Of a DNA stretch of 64,000 nt, positions 47,246 to 57,170 are shown in pieces. Origin of the DNA: Cupriavidus taiwanensis (GTDB taxonomy: Bacteria > Pseudomonadota > Gammaproteobacteria > Burkholderiales > Burkholderiaceae); assembly GCF_900250075.1 (NCBI RefSeq), contig NZ_LT977070.1:2894894-2958893 (forward strand). The letters are read 5' to 3'. Made by a program: the position numbers and the translations under genes. The notes beneath the pieces were generated by a model. It was given only the letters and a program-made list of their open reading frames with translations, did no database searches and was not told the DNA's origin. Position 1 is the stretch's first letter. Each line of letters begins with the position of its first letter.

Positions 47246-50200
47246 GTGAAGAAGCTCCTGATCGCCAATCGCGGCGAGATCGCGTTGCGCGTGCAGCGCG
47301 CCGCCCGCGATCTCGGCATCGCCACCGTGGCCGTATACGCCACCGACGACGCCAACAGCCGCCACCGCCTGCTCGCCGACGAAGCCGTCGCACTGCAGGG
47401 CGAAGGTGCGGCGGCCTATCTCGACATCGACGCCATCCTCGCCGCGGCGCGGGCCACCGGCTGCGATGCCATCCACCCCGGCTACGGTTTCCTCAGCGAG
47501 CGCGCCGATTTCGCCAGCGCCTGCGCGGCGGCGCAGATCGTCTTTGTCGGCCCCGAGCCCGGGCACCTGGCCCTGTTCGGCGACAAGGGCCGCGCGCTGG
47601 CGCTGGCCGCCCGCTGCGGCGTGCCGGTGATGCCGGCCACGCCGGGCGGCGCCACGCTCGATGCGGTGACGGCGTTCTTCGACGAACAAGACGGCGCCGG
47701 CGTGGTGCTCAAGGCCGTGGGCGGCGGCGGCGGGCGCGGCATGCGCGTGGTGCGCGAACGCGACGCCCTGCCCGAAGCCTATGCGCGCTGCCGCTCGGAG
47801 GCGCGCTCGGCGTTCGGCATCGACGCCCTCTACGCCGAGCGGCTGGTGGCGCGCGCGCGCCATATCGAAGTGCAGATCGCCGGCGACGGCGACAGCGTGA
47901 TCGCGCTGGGCGAGCGCGACTGCACGCTGCAGCGCCGCTTCCAGAAGGTAGTGGAGATCGCGCCCAGCCCAGCGCTCGATGCCGCGCTGCGCCAGCGCAT
48001 CGTCGACGCCGCCTGCACGCTGGCGCGCGAGGCGCGCTACCGCAGCCTGGGCACGTTCGAGTTCCTGGTCGAAGAGCCCGAGCATGGCGCCGGCCGCGAT
48101 GGCGCGGACTTGCCCTTCGTCTTTATCGAGGCCAACCCGCGCCTGCAGGTCGAGCACACCGTCACCGAGCAGGTCACCGGAATCGACCTGGTGGCCGTCC
48201 AGCTGGGGCTGGCGCAGGGCCGTCGCCTGCCCGAACTGGGACTGGACCCGCACCACCCGCCGCGCACGCGCGGCTATGCGATCCAGGTGCGCGTGAATGC
48301 CGAAGCCACCGACGCGCAGGGACTGGCGCGGCCGGCGCAAGGCCGGCTGGAGCGCTTCGATCCGCCCACCGGGCCGGACGTTCGCGTCGACACGCACGGC
48401 TATACCGGCTATGCGCCATCCGCCCAATACGACACGCTGCTGGCCAAGCTGATCGTGACCTCGGCCAGCGACCACTTCGCCGACGCGGTGCGGCGCCTGC
48501 AGCGCGCGCTGGCCGAGTTCAATATCGCCGGCATTGCCACCAACCTGGACCTGCTGCGCGCGCTGGCCGAGCGCGATGACTTTGCCAGCCAGCACGTGCA
48601 TACCCGCTATATGGAGACGGCGCTGCCCGCGCTGCTGGAGCGCGCGGCGCAGATCGGCGCGCAGCACGCGGCAAGGCAGGCGCTGGCGGGCGCCCCCGTG
48701 GCGCCGGTGGCAGCCCTGTCCAGCACCGCCAGCTTCGAGGAACAACTGGGCGAAGGCCTGTGCGCGGTGCGCGCGCCGATGAACGGCCGCGTGATCGAAC
48801 TGGCGCGCGAGAACGACGTGGTCAAGGCCGGCCAGACCGTGGCGGTGCTCGATGCGATGAAGATGGAGCACGCCATCGTGGCCGGACAGGCGGGACGCGT
48901 CATCGACCTGCGCAGCGCGTCCGGCGAGCAGGTGGCCGAGGGCCAGGTGCTGCTGGTGTTGGAGCCCGCCGACGCCGGCGCGCATGCCGCTGGCGACACC
49001 GAATGCGCCGACCCCGCGGCGATCCGCCCCGACCTGCAGCGCGTGCTGGACCGACATGCCTTCCTGTACGACGCGGCCCGCCCGGAGGCGGTGGCACGCC
49101 GCCATGCGCGCGGCCAGCGCACCGCGCGCGAGAACGTCGACGACCTGTGCGATGCCGGCAGCTTCCGCGAATACGGCGGCCTGGCGCTGGCGGCGCAGGC
49201 CAGCCGGCGCAGCGAGGCCGACCTGATCGCCAACACCCCCGCGGACGGCCTAATCACCGGTACCGGCAGCGTCAACGGCAGCCTGTTCGCGCCGGAACGC
49301 GCGCGCTGCGCGGTGCTGGCCTACGACGCCACCGTGCTGGCCGGCACCCAGGGCAAGCGCAACCACACCAAGACCGACCGCATCCTGGAGGTGGCGCTGC
49401 GCAACCGCCTGCCCACGGTGATCTTTGCCGAAGGCGGCGGCGGCCGCCCGGGCGATGTCGACTTCCCCACCGTCGCCGGCCTGTACCAGCCGTCGTTCGG
49501 CGCCTTCGCCGAGCTGAGCGGCGAGGTGCCGGTGATCGGCATCGCGTCGGGGCGCTGCTTCGCCGGCAATGCCGCGCTGCTGGGCTGCTGCGACCTGATC
49601 GTGGCCACGCGCAACGCCAACATCGGCATGGCCGGCCCCGCCATGATCGAAGGCGGCGGCCTGGGCGTGTTCCGGCCCGAGGACATCGGCCCGGCCGCGG
49701 TGCAGTACCACAACGGCGTGGCCGACCTGCTGGTCGACGACGAAGCCGCGGCCGTGGCCGCAGCGAAGCACTACCTGTCGATGTTCCAGGGGCGCCTGGA
49801 GACATGGCAGTCGCCCGACCCGCTGGCACTGCGCCACGTGGTGCCCGAGAACCGCCTGCGCGTGTACGACACCCGTGCCGCCATCGACGGGCTGGCCGAC
49901 GTCGGCAGCGTGCTGGAGCTGCGCGCCGGCTTCGGCACCGGCATCCATACCGCGCTGGCGCGAATCGAGGGCCGGCCGGTGGGCATCCTCGCCAACAATC
50001 CGCGCCACCTCGGCGGCGCCATCGACGCCGACGCCGCCGACAAGGCCGCGCGCTTCATGCAGCTGTGCAACGCGCACGGGCTGCCGATCGTGTCGCTGAT
50101 CGACACGCCGGGCTTCATGGTGGGCCCCGAGGTCGAGGCCCGCGCGCAGGTGCGCCACGTGTCGCGCATGTTCGTGACCGGCGCCAAGCTGCGCGTGCCG

Positions 50201-50581
50201 TTCGTGGCGGTGGTGCTGCGCAAGGGCTACGGCCTGGGCGCGATGGCCATGGCCGCGGGCGGCTTTCGCGCGCCCAGCTTCACGGTGTCGTGGCCGACCG
50301 GCGAGTTCGGCGGCATGGGACTCGAGGGCGCGGTGCGGCTGGGTTTTCGCAAGGAACTGGAAGCGTTGCCCGAGGGCCCGCAGCGCGATGCGCTGTACCA
50401 GCAGCTGGTCGCCCAGATGTACGAACGCGGCCATGCCATCAACGCGGCGGCGGCGCTGGAGCTCGATGCGGTGATCGATCCCGCCGCCACGCGCCAGTGG
50501 CTGGTCAGCGGCCTCGACGCGGGCGCCGCCGACCCCCACCGCGCCCAGCGACCGATACGCGCCTTCGTCGACGCCTGGTAG
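47246..50581 (+). CDS. Single-chain biotin-dependent acyl-CoA carboxylase
   Basis: One polypeptide of 1111 residues holding all parts of an acyl-CoA carboxylase. Biotin carboxylase fills about 1-445 (KKLLIANRGEIALRV; GGGGGRGMRVV; FIEANPRLQVEHTVTE). A linking region follows, then biotin carboxyl carrier at about 510-575 with AMKMEH and biotinylated Lys539, and carboxyltransferase from about 590 (AGTQGKRNHTKTDRI; GGGGRPGDVDFP; NPRHLGGAIDADAADKAARF; GYGLGAMAMA). Same layout and size as the characterised single-chain long-chain acyl-CoA carboxylases. The substrate is unknown. GTG start at 47246 with AAGGGGA upstream. First gene of an operon with a CoA ligase and an ABC importer. Confidence 0.92.
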   Translation: MKKLLIANRGEIALRVQRAARDLGIATVAVYATDDANSRHRLLADEAVALQGEGAAAYLDIDAILAAARATGCDAIHPGYGFLSERADFASACAAAQIVFVGPEPGHLALFGDKGRALALAARCGVPVMPATPGGATLDAVTAFFDEQDGAGVVLKAVGGGGGRGMRVVRERDALPEAYARCRSEARSAFGIDALYAERLVARARHIEVQIAGDGDSVIALGERDCTLQRRFQKVVEIAPSPALDAALRQRIVDAACTLAREARYRSLGTFEFLVEEPEHGAGRDGADLPFVFIEANPRLQVEHTVTEQVTGIDLVAVQLGLAQGRRLPELGLDPHHPPRTRGYAIQVRVNAEATDAQGLARPAQGRLERFDPPTGPDVRVDTHGYTGYAPSAQYDTLLAKLIVTSASDHFADAVRRLQRALAEFNIAGIATNLDLLRALAERDDFASQHVHTRYMETALPALLERAAQIGAQHAARQALAGAPVAPVAALSSTASFEEQLGEGLCAVRAPMNGRVIELARENDVVKAGQTVAVLDAMKMEHAIVAGQAGRVIDLRSASGEQVAEGQVLLVLEPADAGAHAAGDTECADPAAIRPDLQRVLDRHAFLYDAARPEAVARRHARGQRTARENVDDLCDAGSFREYGGLALAAQASRRSEADLIANTPADGLITGTGSVNGSLFAPERARCAVLAYDATVLAGTQGKRNHTKTDRILEVALRNRLPTVIFAEGGGGRPGDVDFPTVAGLYQPSFGAFAELSGEVPVIGIASGRCFAGNAALLGCCDLIVATRNANIGMAGPAMIEGGGLGVFRPEDIGPAAVQYHNGVADLLVDDEAAAVAAAKHYLSMFQGRLETWQSPDPLALRHVVPENRLRVYDTRAAIDGLADVGSVLELRAGFGTGIHTALARIEGRPVGILANNPRHLGGAIDADAADKAARFMQLCNAHGLPIVSLIDTPGFMVGPEVEARAQVRHVSRMFVTGAKLRVPFVAVVLRKGYGLGAMAMAAGGFRAPSFTVSWPTGEFGGMGLEGAVRLGFRKELEALPEGPQRDALYQQLVAQMYERGHAINAAAALELDAVIDPAATRQWLVSGLDAGAADPHRAQRPIRAFVDAW

Positions 50582-50629
50582 GCGCGGCGGCAGACAACAC
50601 CCCAGAGCGACAGCAAGAGGAGACAGCAG

Positions 50630-52363
50630 ATGAACGAACAGGCGTTCTTCGCGGACCTGGAAGCCCGGCATCGCAAGATCTGGCCCGCCGGCCTGCCCGA
50701 CGCACCGGTCTACCCGCATGGCGAAGTTCCGCTGGGCGACTACCTGCGCGCCTGGGCGCGCAAGCGCCCGGACCATGCGGCGCTGGTCTGGTACGGCACC
50801 ACCGTCACCTATGCCGAACTCGACGACCTGTCCGAGCGCTGCGCCGCGCTGCTCAGCGGGCGCGGCGTGGGCGCGGGCGACCGCGTCGCGGTGATGATGG
50901 GCAATTGCCCGCAGTTCCACATCGTGTTCTACGCCATCCTGAAGCTGGGCGCGGTGTACGTGCCGGTCAACCCGCTCTTCAAGGAGCAGGAGCTGGAGTA
51001 TGAGCTGAACGATGCCGGCGCCACCACCATCATCGTGCAGGACCAGCTGGCGCCGCTGCTGATGTCGGTGCGCGCGCGCACGCCGCTGCAGGCAATCTAC
51101 ACCACCAGCGCGGGCGCGATGCTGCCGGCCCAGCCCGAGCTGCCGCTGCCGGCCGGACTCGATGCGCCCGCGCTCGCCGTCGACGGCGCCATCGACCTGC
51201 TGCGGGCACTGCGCGAGACCGCGCCGGTGGCGCTGCCGCCGGTCGACCTGGACGCGCTGGCCGCGCTGAACTACACCGGCGGCACCACCGGCCTGCCCAA
51301 GGGCTGCATGCACACGCAGCGCGACATGCTGTACACCGCTGCGGCCTCGTATGCGCTCACCGGCGGCGTCGATGCGGCGCGGCTGGCCGAGGGCGCCGAT
51401 GACGTGATGCTGAACTTCCTGCCGATGTTCTGGATCGCGGGCGAGAACCTCGGCCTGATCTACCCCATCTTCAGCGGCGCGACCGTGGTGCTGCTGGCGC
51501 GCTGGGACCCGGTCGCGGTGATGGCCGCAATCGAGCGCTACCGCGTCAACCGCACCTTCGTCGTGGTCGACAACGCGGTCGAGCTGATGAACCACCCCGA
51601 GTGCGGCCGCTACGACCTGCGCTCGCTGCAGCATACGCGCGCGGCCTCGTTCATCCGCAAGATCACGCCCGACATCCGCCAGCGCTGGCACGCGCTGACC
51701 GGCAGCATCATTGCCGAAGGCGCATGGGGCATGACCGAGACCCACACCAGCGACACCTTCACCACCGGCATGCAGGACGACGACATGGACCTGCGCGGCC
51801 GCCCGGTCTTCGTCGGCCTGCCGGTGCCGGGCACGCGCATCAAGATCTGCGACTTCGACACCGGCGCGGTGCTGCCGGTCGGCGCCGAAGGCGAGATCGT
51901 GGTCAGCACGCCGTCGCTGTTCAAGGGCTACTGGGGCCGCCCCGACGTCGACGCCGAGGTGTTCCGCGACGGCTGGTTCCGCACCGGCGATATCGGCGCC
52001 TATGACGAGGCCGGCTACCTGCATTTCCTGGGCCGGCGCAAAGAGATGCTGAAGGTGCGCGGCATGAGCGTGTTCCCGTCCGAGCTGGAGGTGCTGCTGT
52101 CGCGCCACCCGGCGGTGCTGGGCTCGGCCGTGGTGGGCCGTCCGGACCCCGACAAGGGCCAGGTGCCGGTGGCCTTTATCCGCCTGCGTCCCGAGCATGC
52201 CGACGGCACCACCGCCGATGCGCTGCATGCCTGGTGCCGCGAGCAGATGGCGGTCTACAAGGTGCCCGAGATCCGCATCCTGCCCGAGTTCCCGCTGACC
52301 GCCACCGGGAAGGTGCGCAAGGTGGAACTGCAGGCGCTGCTGGACACCGAGGCCGGCGGCTGA
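50630..52363 (+). CDS. AMP-forming acyl-CoA synthetase
   Basis: A 577-residue ANL-superfamily ligase that activates a carboxylic acid with ATP and CoA. The P-loop LNYTGGTTGLPKG is near residue 212. AEGAWGMTETHT (A5-type) is near 362, WFRTGDIG near 448, GRRKEMLKVRGM near 466, and the catalytic lysine lies in TATGKVRK near the end. The substrate pocket cannot be assigned. The ATG is preceded by AAGAGGAG, 48 bp after the carboxylase, so the two are co-transcribed and probably work in series. Confidence 0.93.
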   Translation: MNEQAFFADLEARHRKIWPAGLPDAPVYPHGEVPLGDYLRAWARKRPDHAALVWYGTTVTYAELDDLSERCAALLSGRGVGAGDRVAVMMGNCPQFHIVFYAILKLGAVYVPVNPLFKEQELEYELNDAGATTIIVQDQLAPLLMSVRARTPLQAIYTTSAGAMLPAQPELPLPAGLDAPALAVDGAIDLLRALRETAPVALPPVDLDALAALNYTGGTTGLPKGCMHTQRDMLYTAAASYALTGGVDAARLAEGADDVMLNFLPMFWIAGENLGLIYPIFSGATVVLLARWDPVAVMAAIERYRVNRTFVVVDNAVELMNHPECGRYDLRSLQHTRAASFIRKITPDIRQRWHALTGSIIAEGAWGMTETHTSDTFTTGMQDDDMDLRGRPVFVGLPVPGTRIKICDFDTGAVLPVGAEGEIVVSTPSLFKGYWGRPDVDAEVFRDGWFRTGDIGAYDEAGYLHFLGRRKEMLKVRGMSVFPSELEVLLSRHPAVLGSAVVGRPDPDKGQVPVAFIRLRPEHADGTTADALHAWCREQMAVYKVPEIRILPEFPLTATGKVRKVELQALLDTEAGG

Positions 52364-52457
52364 GCGCGAGCGCGACCCGCCCGCACCGAAGCACCGGCGA
52401 CCAGCCACGCGCCTTGTGCGCGCCTGGGCACCACCACGGAGTCACCACGGCCCGGGC

Positions 52458-52583
52458 ATGGCGCCCATGGCGATCAACGTGGGCGGTCCGTCGTTCCGGC
52501 TGTCGCCGTCGTTCCTGCTGCAGGAAGTGCGGCCGCGGCTGCTGGAGGTGGTGCGCCAGCTCGAGAGCAGCTTCCCGCGCTGA
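52458..52583 (+). pseudogene. C-terminal remnant of an IclR-family regulator (candidate)
   Basis: The spacer between the ligase and the binding-protein gene contains an open 41-residue stretch. It reads MAPMAINVGGPSFRLS then PSFLLQEVRPRLLEVVRQLE, ending SSFPR and a stop. This looks like the final strand and helix of IclR-type effector domains (AINVGGPxFRL...), in the correct order and at the right distance from the C-terminus. No DNA-binding domain is encoded in the about 95 bp upstream. It is probably a deletion remnant rather than a functional gene. Confidence 0.5.
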
Positions 52584-52642
52584 GCGCATCCCTGGTTCAC
52601 ACCCACAGCGCCGCCACGAGACGGCGCAACAGGAGGAGCACC

Positions 52643-54247
52643 ATGCAAGTGAAGACACTGTCCGGCGCCACCCGCCACCGGTTGCTGGCCGGCATCGTCG
52701 CCGCGGCCATCGCGCCGCTCGCCCCCGGCGCCGCGCCAGCGCCCGCCACCGGCAGCCTTACGGTGGCCTTCGGCGCGGAATCCACCACGCTGGATCCGGT
52801 CAAGATCTCGGCCGGCGTCGACCATTATTTTGTCGGCCAGATCTTCGAGATGCTGGTGCGCCGCAACGCCGCGCTCAAGGACGAGAACTGGCTGGCGCAG
52901 AGCTGGAAGCTGGAGACCGGCAAGGATGGCAAACCGGTGCTGGACGTGCAGCTGCGCAAGGGCGTGCGCTTCCACAACGGCGACCCGCTGACGTCCGAGG
53001 ACATGGAGTTCTCGTGGCAGCGCCAGCGTGATCCCAAGAGCAGCTTCTTCTCGCACTATGTCTCGTCGGTCGAGCGCTTCGAGATCGTCGACGCGCACCG
53101 CTTCAAGCTGCATTTCAAGGAGCCGGACGCGCAGTTCCTGGTCGGCAACATGCAGCTGTGGGCCATGCCCAAGAAGTACATCCAGACGGTGGGCGAGGAA
53201 GCCTTCGCCAGGAAACCGGTCGGCACCGGACCGTGGAAGTTCGTCTCGCGCACGGTCAAGGACGAACTGAAGCTGGAAGCCTTCGACGGCTACTGGAACC
53301 AGGACAAGCGCCCGGGCGTCAAGGAACTGACCATCAAGGTGATTCCCGAAGATCTGACGCGGGTGGCCGCCTTCAAGACCGGCAAGGTCGATTTCATCGA
53401 CAACGTGCCGCCGTCGATGGTGGAAGAGTTCAAGAAGATGCCGGGCGTGAAGACCGTCACGCTGGTCAGCGGCAACAACCTCTTCCTGAACTTCAACACG
53501 CAGATGCCGAAGTCGCCGTTCAACGACGTGCGCGTGCGCCAGGCGGCCGCGCATGCCATCGATGTCGACGCCATCATCAAGCGCGTGCTGTTCGGCCAGG
53601 GCGAGCGCTATGCGCAGGTCGGCAAGGAGTCCAACGGCTACGACCCCGCGCTCAAGCCTTATGCCTTTGACCAGAAGCGGGCGCGCGAGCTGCTGAAGCA
53701 GGCGGGCTACCCCAATGGCTTCGACACGCCCTGCTACAACCTGACCACGCCGCGCGAGCCGGGCGTGAAGGAAGTCGGCGAAGCCATGTACGCCTACCTG
53801 AGCGCGGTGGGCATCCGCTGCCAGGTACGCAACCTGGAGTACGGCGCGTGGATCAGCCTGGGCAAGCGGGGGCGCACCGGCCCGCCGGAGATGGATGGGG
53901 TGTTGAGCTGGATGTGGTCGCAGGGGCTGCCCGGCGACCCCGGGCTGGCCTGGTCCGGCCACCTGCACAGCTACCAGAGCGGCGGCGGCTGGGGCACCTA
54001 CTCCTACACCAGCGACCCCGAGGTCGATGCGCTGCTGGAAAAGCAGCGCCAGACCATGGACCCGGCGGCACGCACCGCGCTGCTGCAGCAGATCGCGCGG
54101 CTCAAGCAGGAGCGCGTCCTGGGCGGCCTGCCTACCTACCGGCCGCTGGTCACCTTTGCCTGGCGCGACAACAAGATCCACTACGTGCCCTGGCCCATCC
54201 GCGACTACTGGCGCTCATTCCAGGAAGTCAGCTGGAAGCAGCGCTGA
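52643..54247 (+). CDS. ABC transporter substrate-binding protein, peptide/nickel family 5
   Basis: Periplasmic binding protein of 534 residues. Signal peptide about residues 1-33 (LLAGIVAAAIAPLAPGAAPAPA). The family 5 fold is seen in SLTVAFGAESTTLDPVKI, LRKGVRFHNGDPLTSEDMEFSW, PVGTGPWKFV and FNDVRVRQAAAHAIDVDAI. Members bind oligopeptides, but also nickel, opines and aromatic or sugar compounds, so the ligand is open. It feeds the permease genes 69 bp downstream. A GGAGGAG ribosome site precedes the ATG. Confidence 0.92.
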   Translation: MQVKTLSGATRHRLLAGIVAAAIAPLAPGAAPAPATGSLTVAFGAESTTLDPVKISAGVDHYFVGQIFEMLVRRNAALKDENWLAQSWKLETGKDGKPVLDVQLRKGVRFHNGDPLTSEDMEFSWQRQRDPKSSFFSHYVSSVERFEIVDAHRFKLHFKEPDAQFLVGNMQLWAMPKKYIQTVGEEAFARKPVGTGPWKFVSRTVKDELKLEAFDGYWNQDKRPGVKELTIKVIPEDLTRVAAFKTGKVDFIDNVPPSMVEEFKKMPGVKTVTLVSGNNLFLNFNTQMPKSPFNDVRVRQAAAHAIDVDAIIKRVLFGQGERYAQVGKESNGYDPALKPYAFDQKRARELLKQAGYPNGFDTPCYNLTTPREPGVKEVGEAMYAYLSAVGIRCQVRNLEYGAWISLGKRGRTGPPEMDGVLSWMWSQGLPGDPGLAWSGHLHSYQSGGGWGTYSYTSDPEVDALLEKQRQTMDPAARTALLQQIARLKQERVLGGLPTYRPLVTFAWRDNKIHYVPWPIRDYWRSFQEVSWKQR

Positions 54248-54315
54248 CCCGCCGCCGCGTCCGGCGCCCGTGCCGGACGCGGTTCCCCGCCGACGAATCC
54301 CCGACGGAGCCTGTC

Positions 54316-55227
54316 ATGCCTATTGCCAAACGCCTGCTGCACGGCCTGATCAGCATCCTTGGCGCGAGCGTGATCATCTTCCTGATCTCGCGCCTGTCCG
54401 GCGACCCGCTGGCCTTGCTGCTGCCGGCCGACGCGCCGCCCGAGGTCATCGAACAGACCCGCCAGCACCTCGGCCTGGACCAGCCGCTGGCGGCGCAGTA
54501 CCTGGTATTCCTGCGCAACGCCGTCACCGGCGACTTCGGCAACTCCTACCGCTGGCAGGAGCCGGCGCTCGGCCTGATCCTGGAGCGGCTGCCGGCGACG
54601 GTGGAACTGGCGCTGGCCGCGCTGGCGTTCTCGATCGCGATGGCGGTGCCGTTCGGGGTGCTGTCGGCGGTCTACCGCGGCTCGTGGTTCGACCGCTTCG
54701 CCAAGGTCTTCGCCATGGCGGGCCAGGCCATGCCCAACTTCTGGGTCGGCCTGCTGCTGATCCTGTTGTTCGCGGTGCAGCTCAACTGGCTGCCGGCCTT
54801 CGGGCGCGAATCGTGGCACAGCCTGGTGCTGCCCGCGATGGCGCTGGGCTGGTATCCGGTGGCGGCGCAGACCCGCGTGGTGCGCTCGGCCATGCTCGAC
54901 GTGCTCGACAGCGACTACATCCGCATGGGCCGCGCCATGGGCCTGCCCGAGCGCGTGCTGATCTGGAAGTACGCGCTGCGCAACGCGGCGATTCCGCTGG
55001 TGACGATCCTCGGCGTCTACTTCGCGGCGATGCTGGGCGGCGCCTTCGTGGTCGAGGTCATCTTCGCCTGGCCCGGCGTCGGCCGCACCGTGGTCGAGGC
55101 CGTGTTCGCGCGCGATTTTCCCGTGGTGCAGGCGGGCGTGATGCTCACCTCCGTGCTGTTCGTGCTGTCCAACCTGCTGGTCGACCTGAGTTACGGCCTG
55201 ATCGACCCGAGGATCCGCCATGCCTGA
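54316..55227 (+). CDS. ABC transporter permease, DppB/OppB type
   Basis: A 303-residue inner membrane subunit with six helices. The N-terminal FLISRLSGDPLALLLP and GLDQPLAAQYLVFL are family hallmarks. The EAA loop is RMGRAMGLPERVLIWKYALRNA near residue 205. The ATG at 54316 gives MPIAKRLLHGLISILGAS. The gene overlaps the second permease by 8 bp. With the other permease it forms the channel. Confidence 0.94.
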   Translation: MPIAKRLLHGLISILGASVIIFLISRLSGDPLALLLPADAPPEVIEQTRQHLGLDQPLAAQYLVFLRNAVTGDFGNSYRWQEPALGLILERLPATVELALAALAFSIAMAVPFGVLSAVYRGSWFDRFAKVFAMAGQAMPNFWVGLLLILLFAVQLNWLPAFGRESWHSLVLPAMALGWYPVAAQTRVVRSAMLDVLDSDYIRMGRAMGLPERVLIWKYALRNAAIPLVTILGVYFAAMLGGAFVVEVIFAWPGVGRTVVEAVFARDFPVVQAGVMLTSVLFVLSNLLVDLSYGLIDPRIRHA

Positions 55228-56110
55228 GATCGCCATGCCTCCTGCCCGCGCCACCGCGCCGGTGCGCCAGCGCCCGCGGCACAACCTGCGCGGCCTGCCG
55301 TGGTTTGCGCTGGCGGTGCTGCCGCTGCTGCTGGCCTGCGCCATCGGCGGCGAGGCGCTGCTGCCGCACGACCCCAACGGCCTCGACCTCGGGCTCGCGT
55401 TCCAGCCGCCGGCATGGCTGGCCGGCGGCAGCTGGGCCTATCCGCTCGGCACCGACAACATGGGGCGCGACCTGCTCACGCGCATCATGGCCGGCACGCG
55501 CATCTCGCTGGTGGTCGCGCTGTACGCCATCCTCATCTCCGGCGGCATCGGCACCGCCGCGGGCATGCTGGCCGGCTACTTCGGCGGCCGCCTGGATGCG
55601 CTCATCATGCGGCTGGTCGACATCCAGATGTCGATCCCCGCGCTGGCGCTGGCGCTGGTGCTGGCCGCGGTGCTGGGCCCGGGCTTCGAGACCGTGGTGC
55701 TGGTGATCGTGGTCACCTACTGGACCTGGTACGCGCGCATCGTGCGCGGCGAGGTGATGTCGCTCAAGCAGCGCGACTACGTGGCGCTGGCGCGCGTGGC
55801 GGGCTGCGGCACGCTCACCATCTTCCGCCGCCACCTGCTGCCCAACCTGCTCAACACCCTGCTGGTGCTGGCCACGCTGCAGGTGGGGCAGGTGATCATC
55901 TTCGAGGCCTCGCTGAGCTTCCTCGGCCTGGGCATCCAGCAGCCCGACGTGTCGTGGGGGCTGATGCTGGCCGATGCGCGCAACTACATCACCAACGCGT
56001 GGTGGGCCATCACCATGCCCGGGCTTGCGATCATGGCCACCTGCCTGGCGTCCAACCTGCTGGGCGACTGGCTGCGCGACCACTTCGACCCGAAACGGAG
56101 GCAGCTATGA
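55220..56110 (+). CDS. ABC transporter permease, DppC/OppC type
   Basis: A 296-residue inner membrane subunit. A longer N-terminal cytoplasmic part is followed by a first helix, then LGTDNMGRDLLTRIMAGTRISL, the DppC signature, and the EAA loop DYVALARVAGCGTLTIFRRHLLPN near residue 195. It pairs with the upstream permease and overlaps the downstream ATPase gene by 4 bp (ATGA), indicating coupled translation. Confidence 0.94.
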   Translation: MPEIAMPPARATAPVRQRPRHNLRGLPWFALAVLPLLLACAIGGEALLPHDPNGLDLGLAFQPPAWLAGGSWAYPLGTDNMGRDLLTRIMAGTRISLVVALYAILISGGIGTAAGMLAGYFGGRLDALIMRLVDIQMSIPALALALVLAAVLGPGFETVVLVIVVTYWTWYARIVRGEVMSLKQRDYVALARVAGCGTLTIFRRHLLPNLLNTLLVLATLQVGQVIIFEASLSFLGLGIQQPDVSWGLMLADARNYITNAWWAITMPGLAIMATCLASNLLGDWLRDHFDPKRRQL

Positions 56111-57153
56111 CCGGCCCGGACCCGCACGTGACCCAACGCCCGTTGCCAGCGGCCGCCCCCGACACGTCCTCGCACGGCGCGCCGATGCTGTCGGTGCAGG
56201 GCCTGACCACCCACCTCGAACTGCGCCGCGGCCTGGTGCGCGCCGTCGACGGCGTCGACCTGCATGTGAACCAGGGCGAGACCCTGGGCGTGGTGGGCGA
56301 GTCGGGCTCCGGCAAGTCCATGACCATCCTCTCGATCCTGCGCCTGCTGCCGCGCCAGGGCGGCGTGCGCCTGGGCGGCAAGGTGCTGCTCGATGGCGTG
56401 GACCTGCTGCAGTTGCCGGAAAAGACCATGAGCGCGCAGTACCGCGGCCGCAAGATCGCCATGATCTCGCAGGATCCGCTGACCTCGCTCAATCCGGTGT
56501 TCACCGTCGGTGACCAGGTCGGCGCGCCGCTGCACTACCACGGCCTTGCCGACAGCCGCGCAGCGCGCCGGCGCCAGGTGGTGCAGGTGCTGGAAAGCGT
56601 GCGCATCCCGTCGCCCGAGACGCGGCTGGACGACTATCCGCACCAGTTCAGCGGCGGCATGCGCCAGCGCGTGGTGACCGGCATGGCCATCGCCAGCGCG
56701 CCGCGGCTGCTGGTGGCCGACGAGCCCACCTCGGCACTGGACGTGACCATCCAGGTGCAGATCATGGCGCTGTTCCGCAGGATCCAGGCCCAGACCGGCG
56801 TCGGCATCATCCTGATCACGCACGACCTGGGCGTGGCGGCCAGCATCTGCCACCGGGTCGCGGTGATGTACGCCGGGCGCATCGTCGAGACCGGCGACGT
56901 GCGCACGCTGTACCAGCGCGCCGCCCATCCCTATACGCAGGCGCTGCTGCAGGCCATCCCGCATTTCGGCGACCGGCGCGAGCGGCTGTACGCCATCCCG
57001 GGCAGCCCGCCCAGCCTGGTCGACCCGCCGCACGGCTGCCGCTTCGCGGCGCGCTGTCCGCACCGCAAGCCGCTGTGCGACGACGCCTATCCCCCCGAGA
57101 TCGAACTCGAATCCGGCCACCAGGTCAGCTGCTGGCTGGCCTCGGCCGGCTAA
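56107..57153 (+). CDS. ABC transporter ATP-binding protein, DppD/OppD type
   Basis: A 348-residue ATPase. Walker A GESGSGKSM is near residue 65, Q-loop ISQDPLTSLNP near 120, signature FSGGMRQRV near 180, Walker B RLLVADEPTSALD near 200 and H-loop ITHDLGV near 238. The C-terminal oligopeptide domain has CRFAARCPHRKPLC, the cysteine set that can bind an Fe-S cluster in this subfamily. N-terminal 28 residues are an extra tail. ATGA overlap with the permease gene. Confidence 0.94.
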   Translation: MTGPDPHVTQRPLPAAAPDTSSHGAPMLSVQGLTTHLELRRGLVRAVDGVDLHVNQGETLGVVGESGSGKSMTILSILRLLPRQGGVRLGGKVLLDGVDLLQLPEKTMSAQYRGRKIAMISQDPLTSLNPVFTVGDQVGAPLHYHGLADSRAARRRQVVQVLESVRIPSPETRLDDYPHQFSGGMRQRVVTGMAIASAPRLLVADEPTSALDVTIQVQIMALFRRIQAQTGVGIILITHDLGVAASICHRVAVMYAGRIVETGDVRTLYQRAAHPYTQALLQAIPHFGDRRERLYAIPGSPPSLVDPPHGCRFAARCPHRKPLCDDAYPPEIELESGHQVSCWLASAG

Positions 57154-57170
57154 GAACCCAGGAGGCAGCC

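Noticed and set aside
49250..52408. A minus-strand open frame of about 1050 codons across the carboxylase and ligase genes
   Set aside because: It spans two real genes on the other strand plus their spacer and has shadow-type composition.
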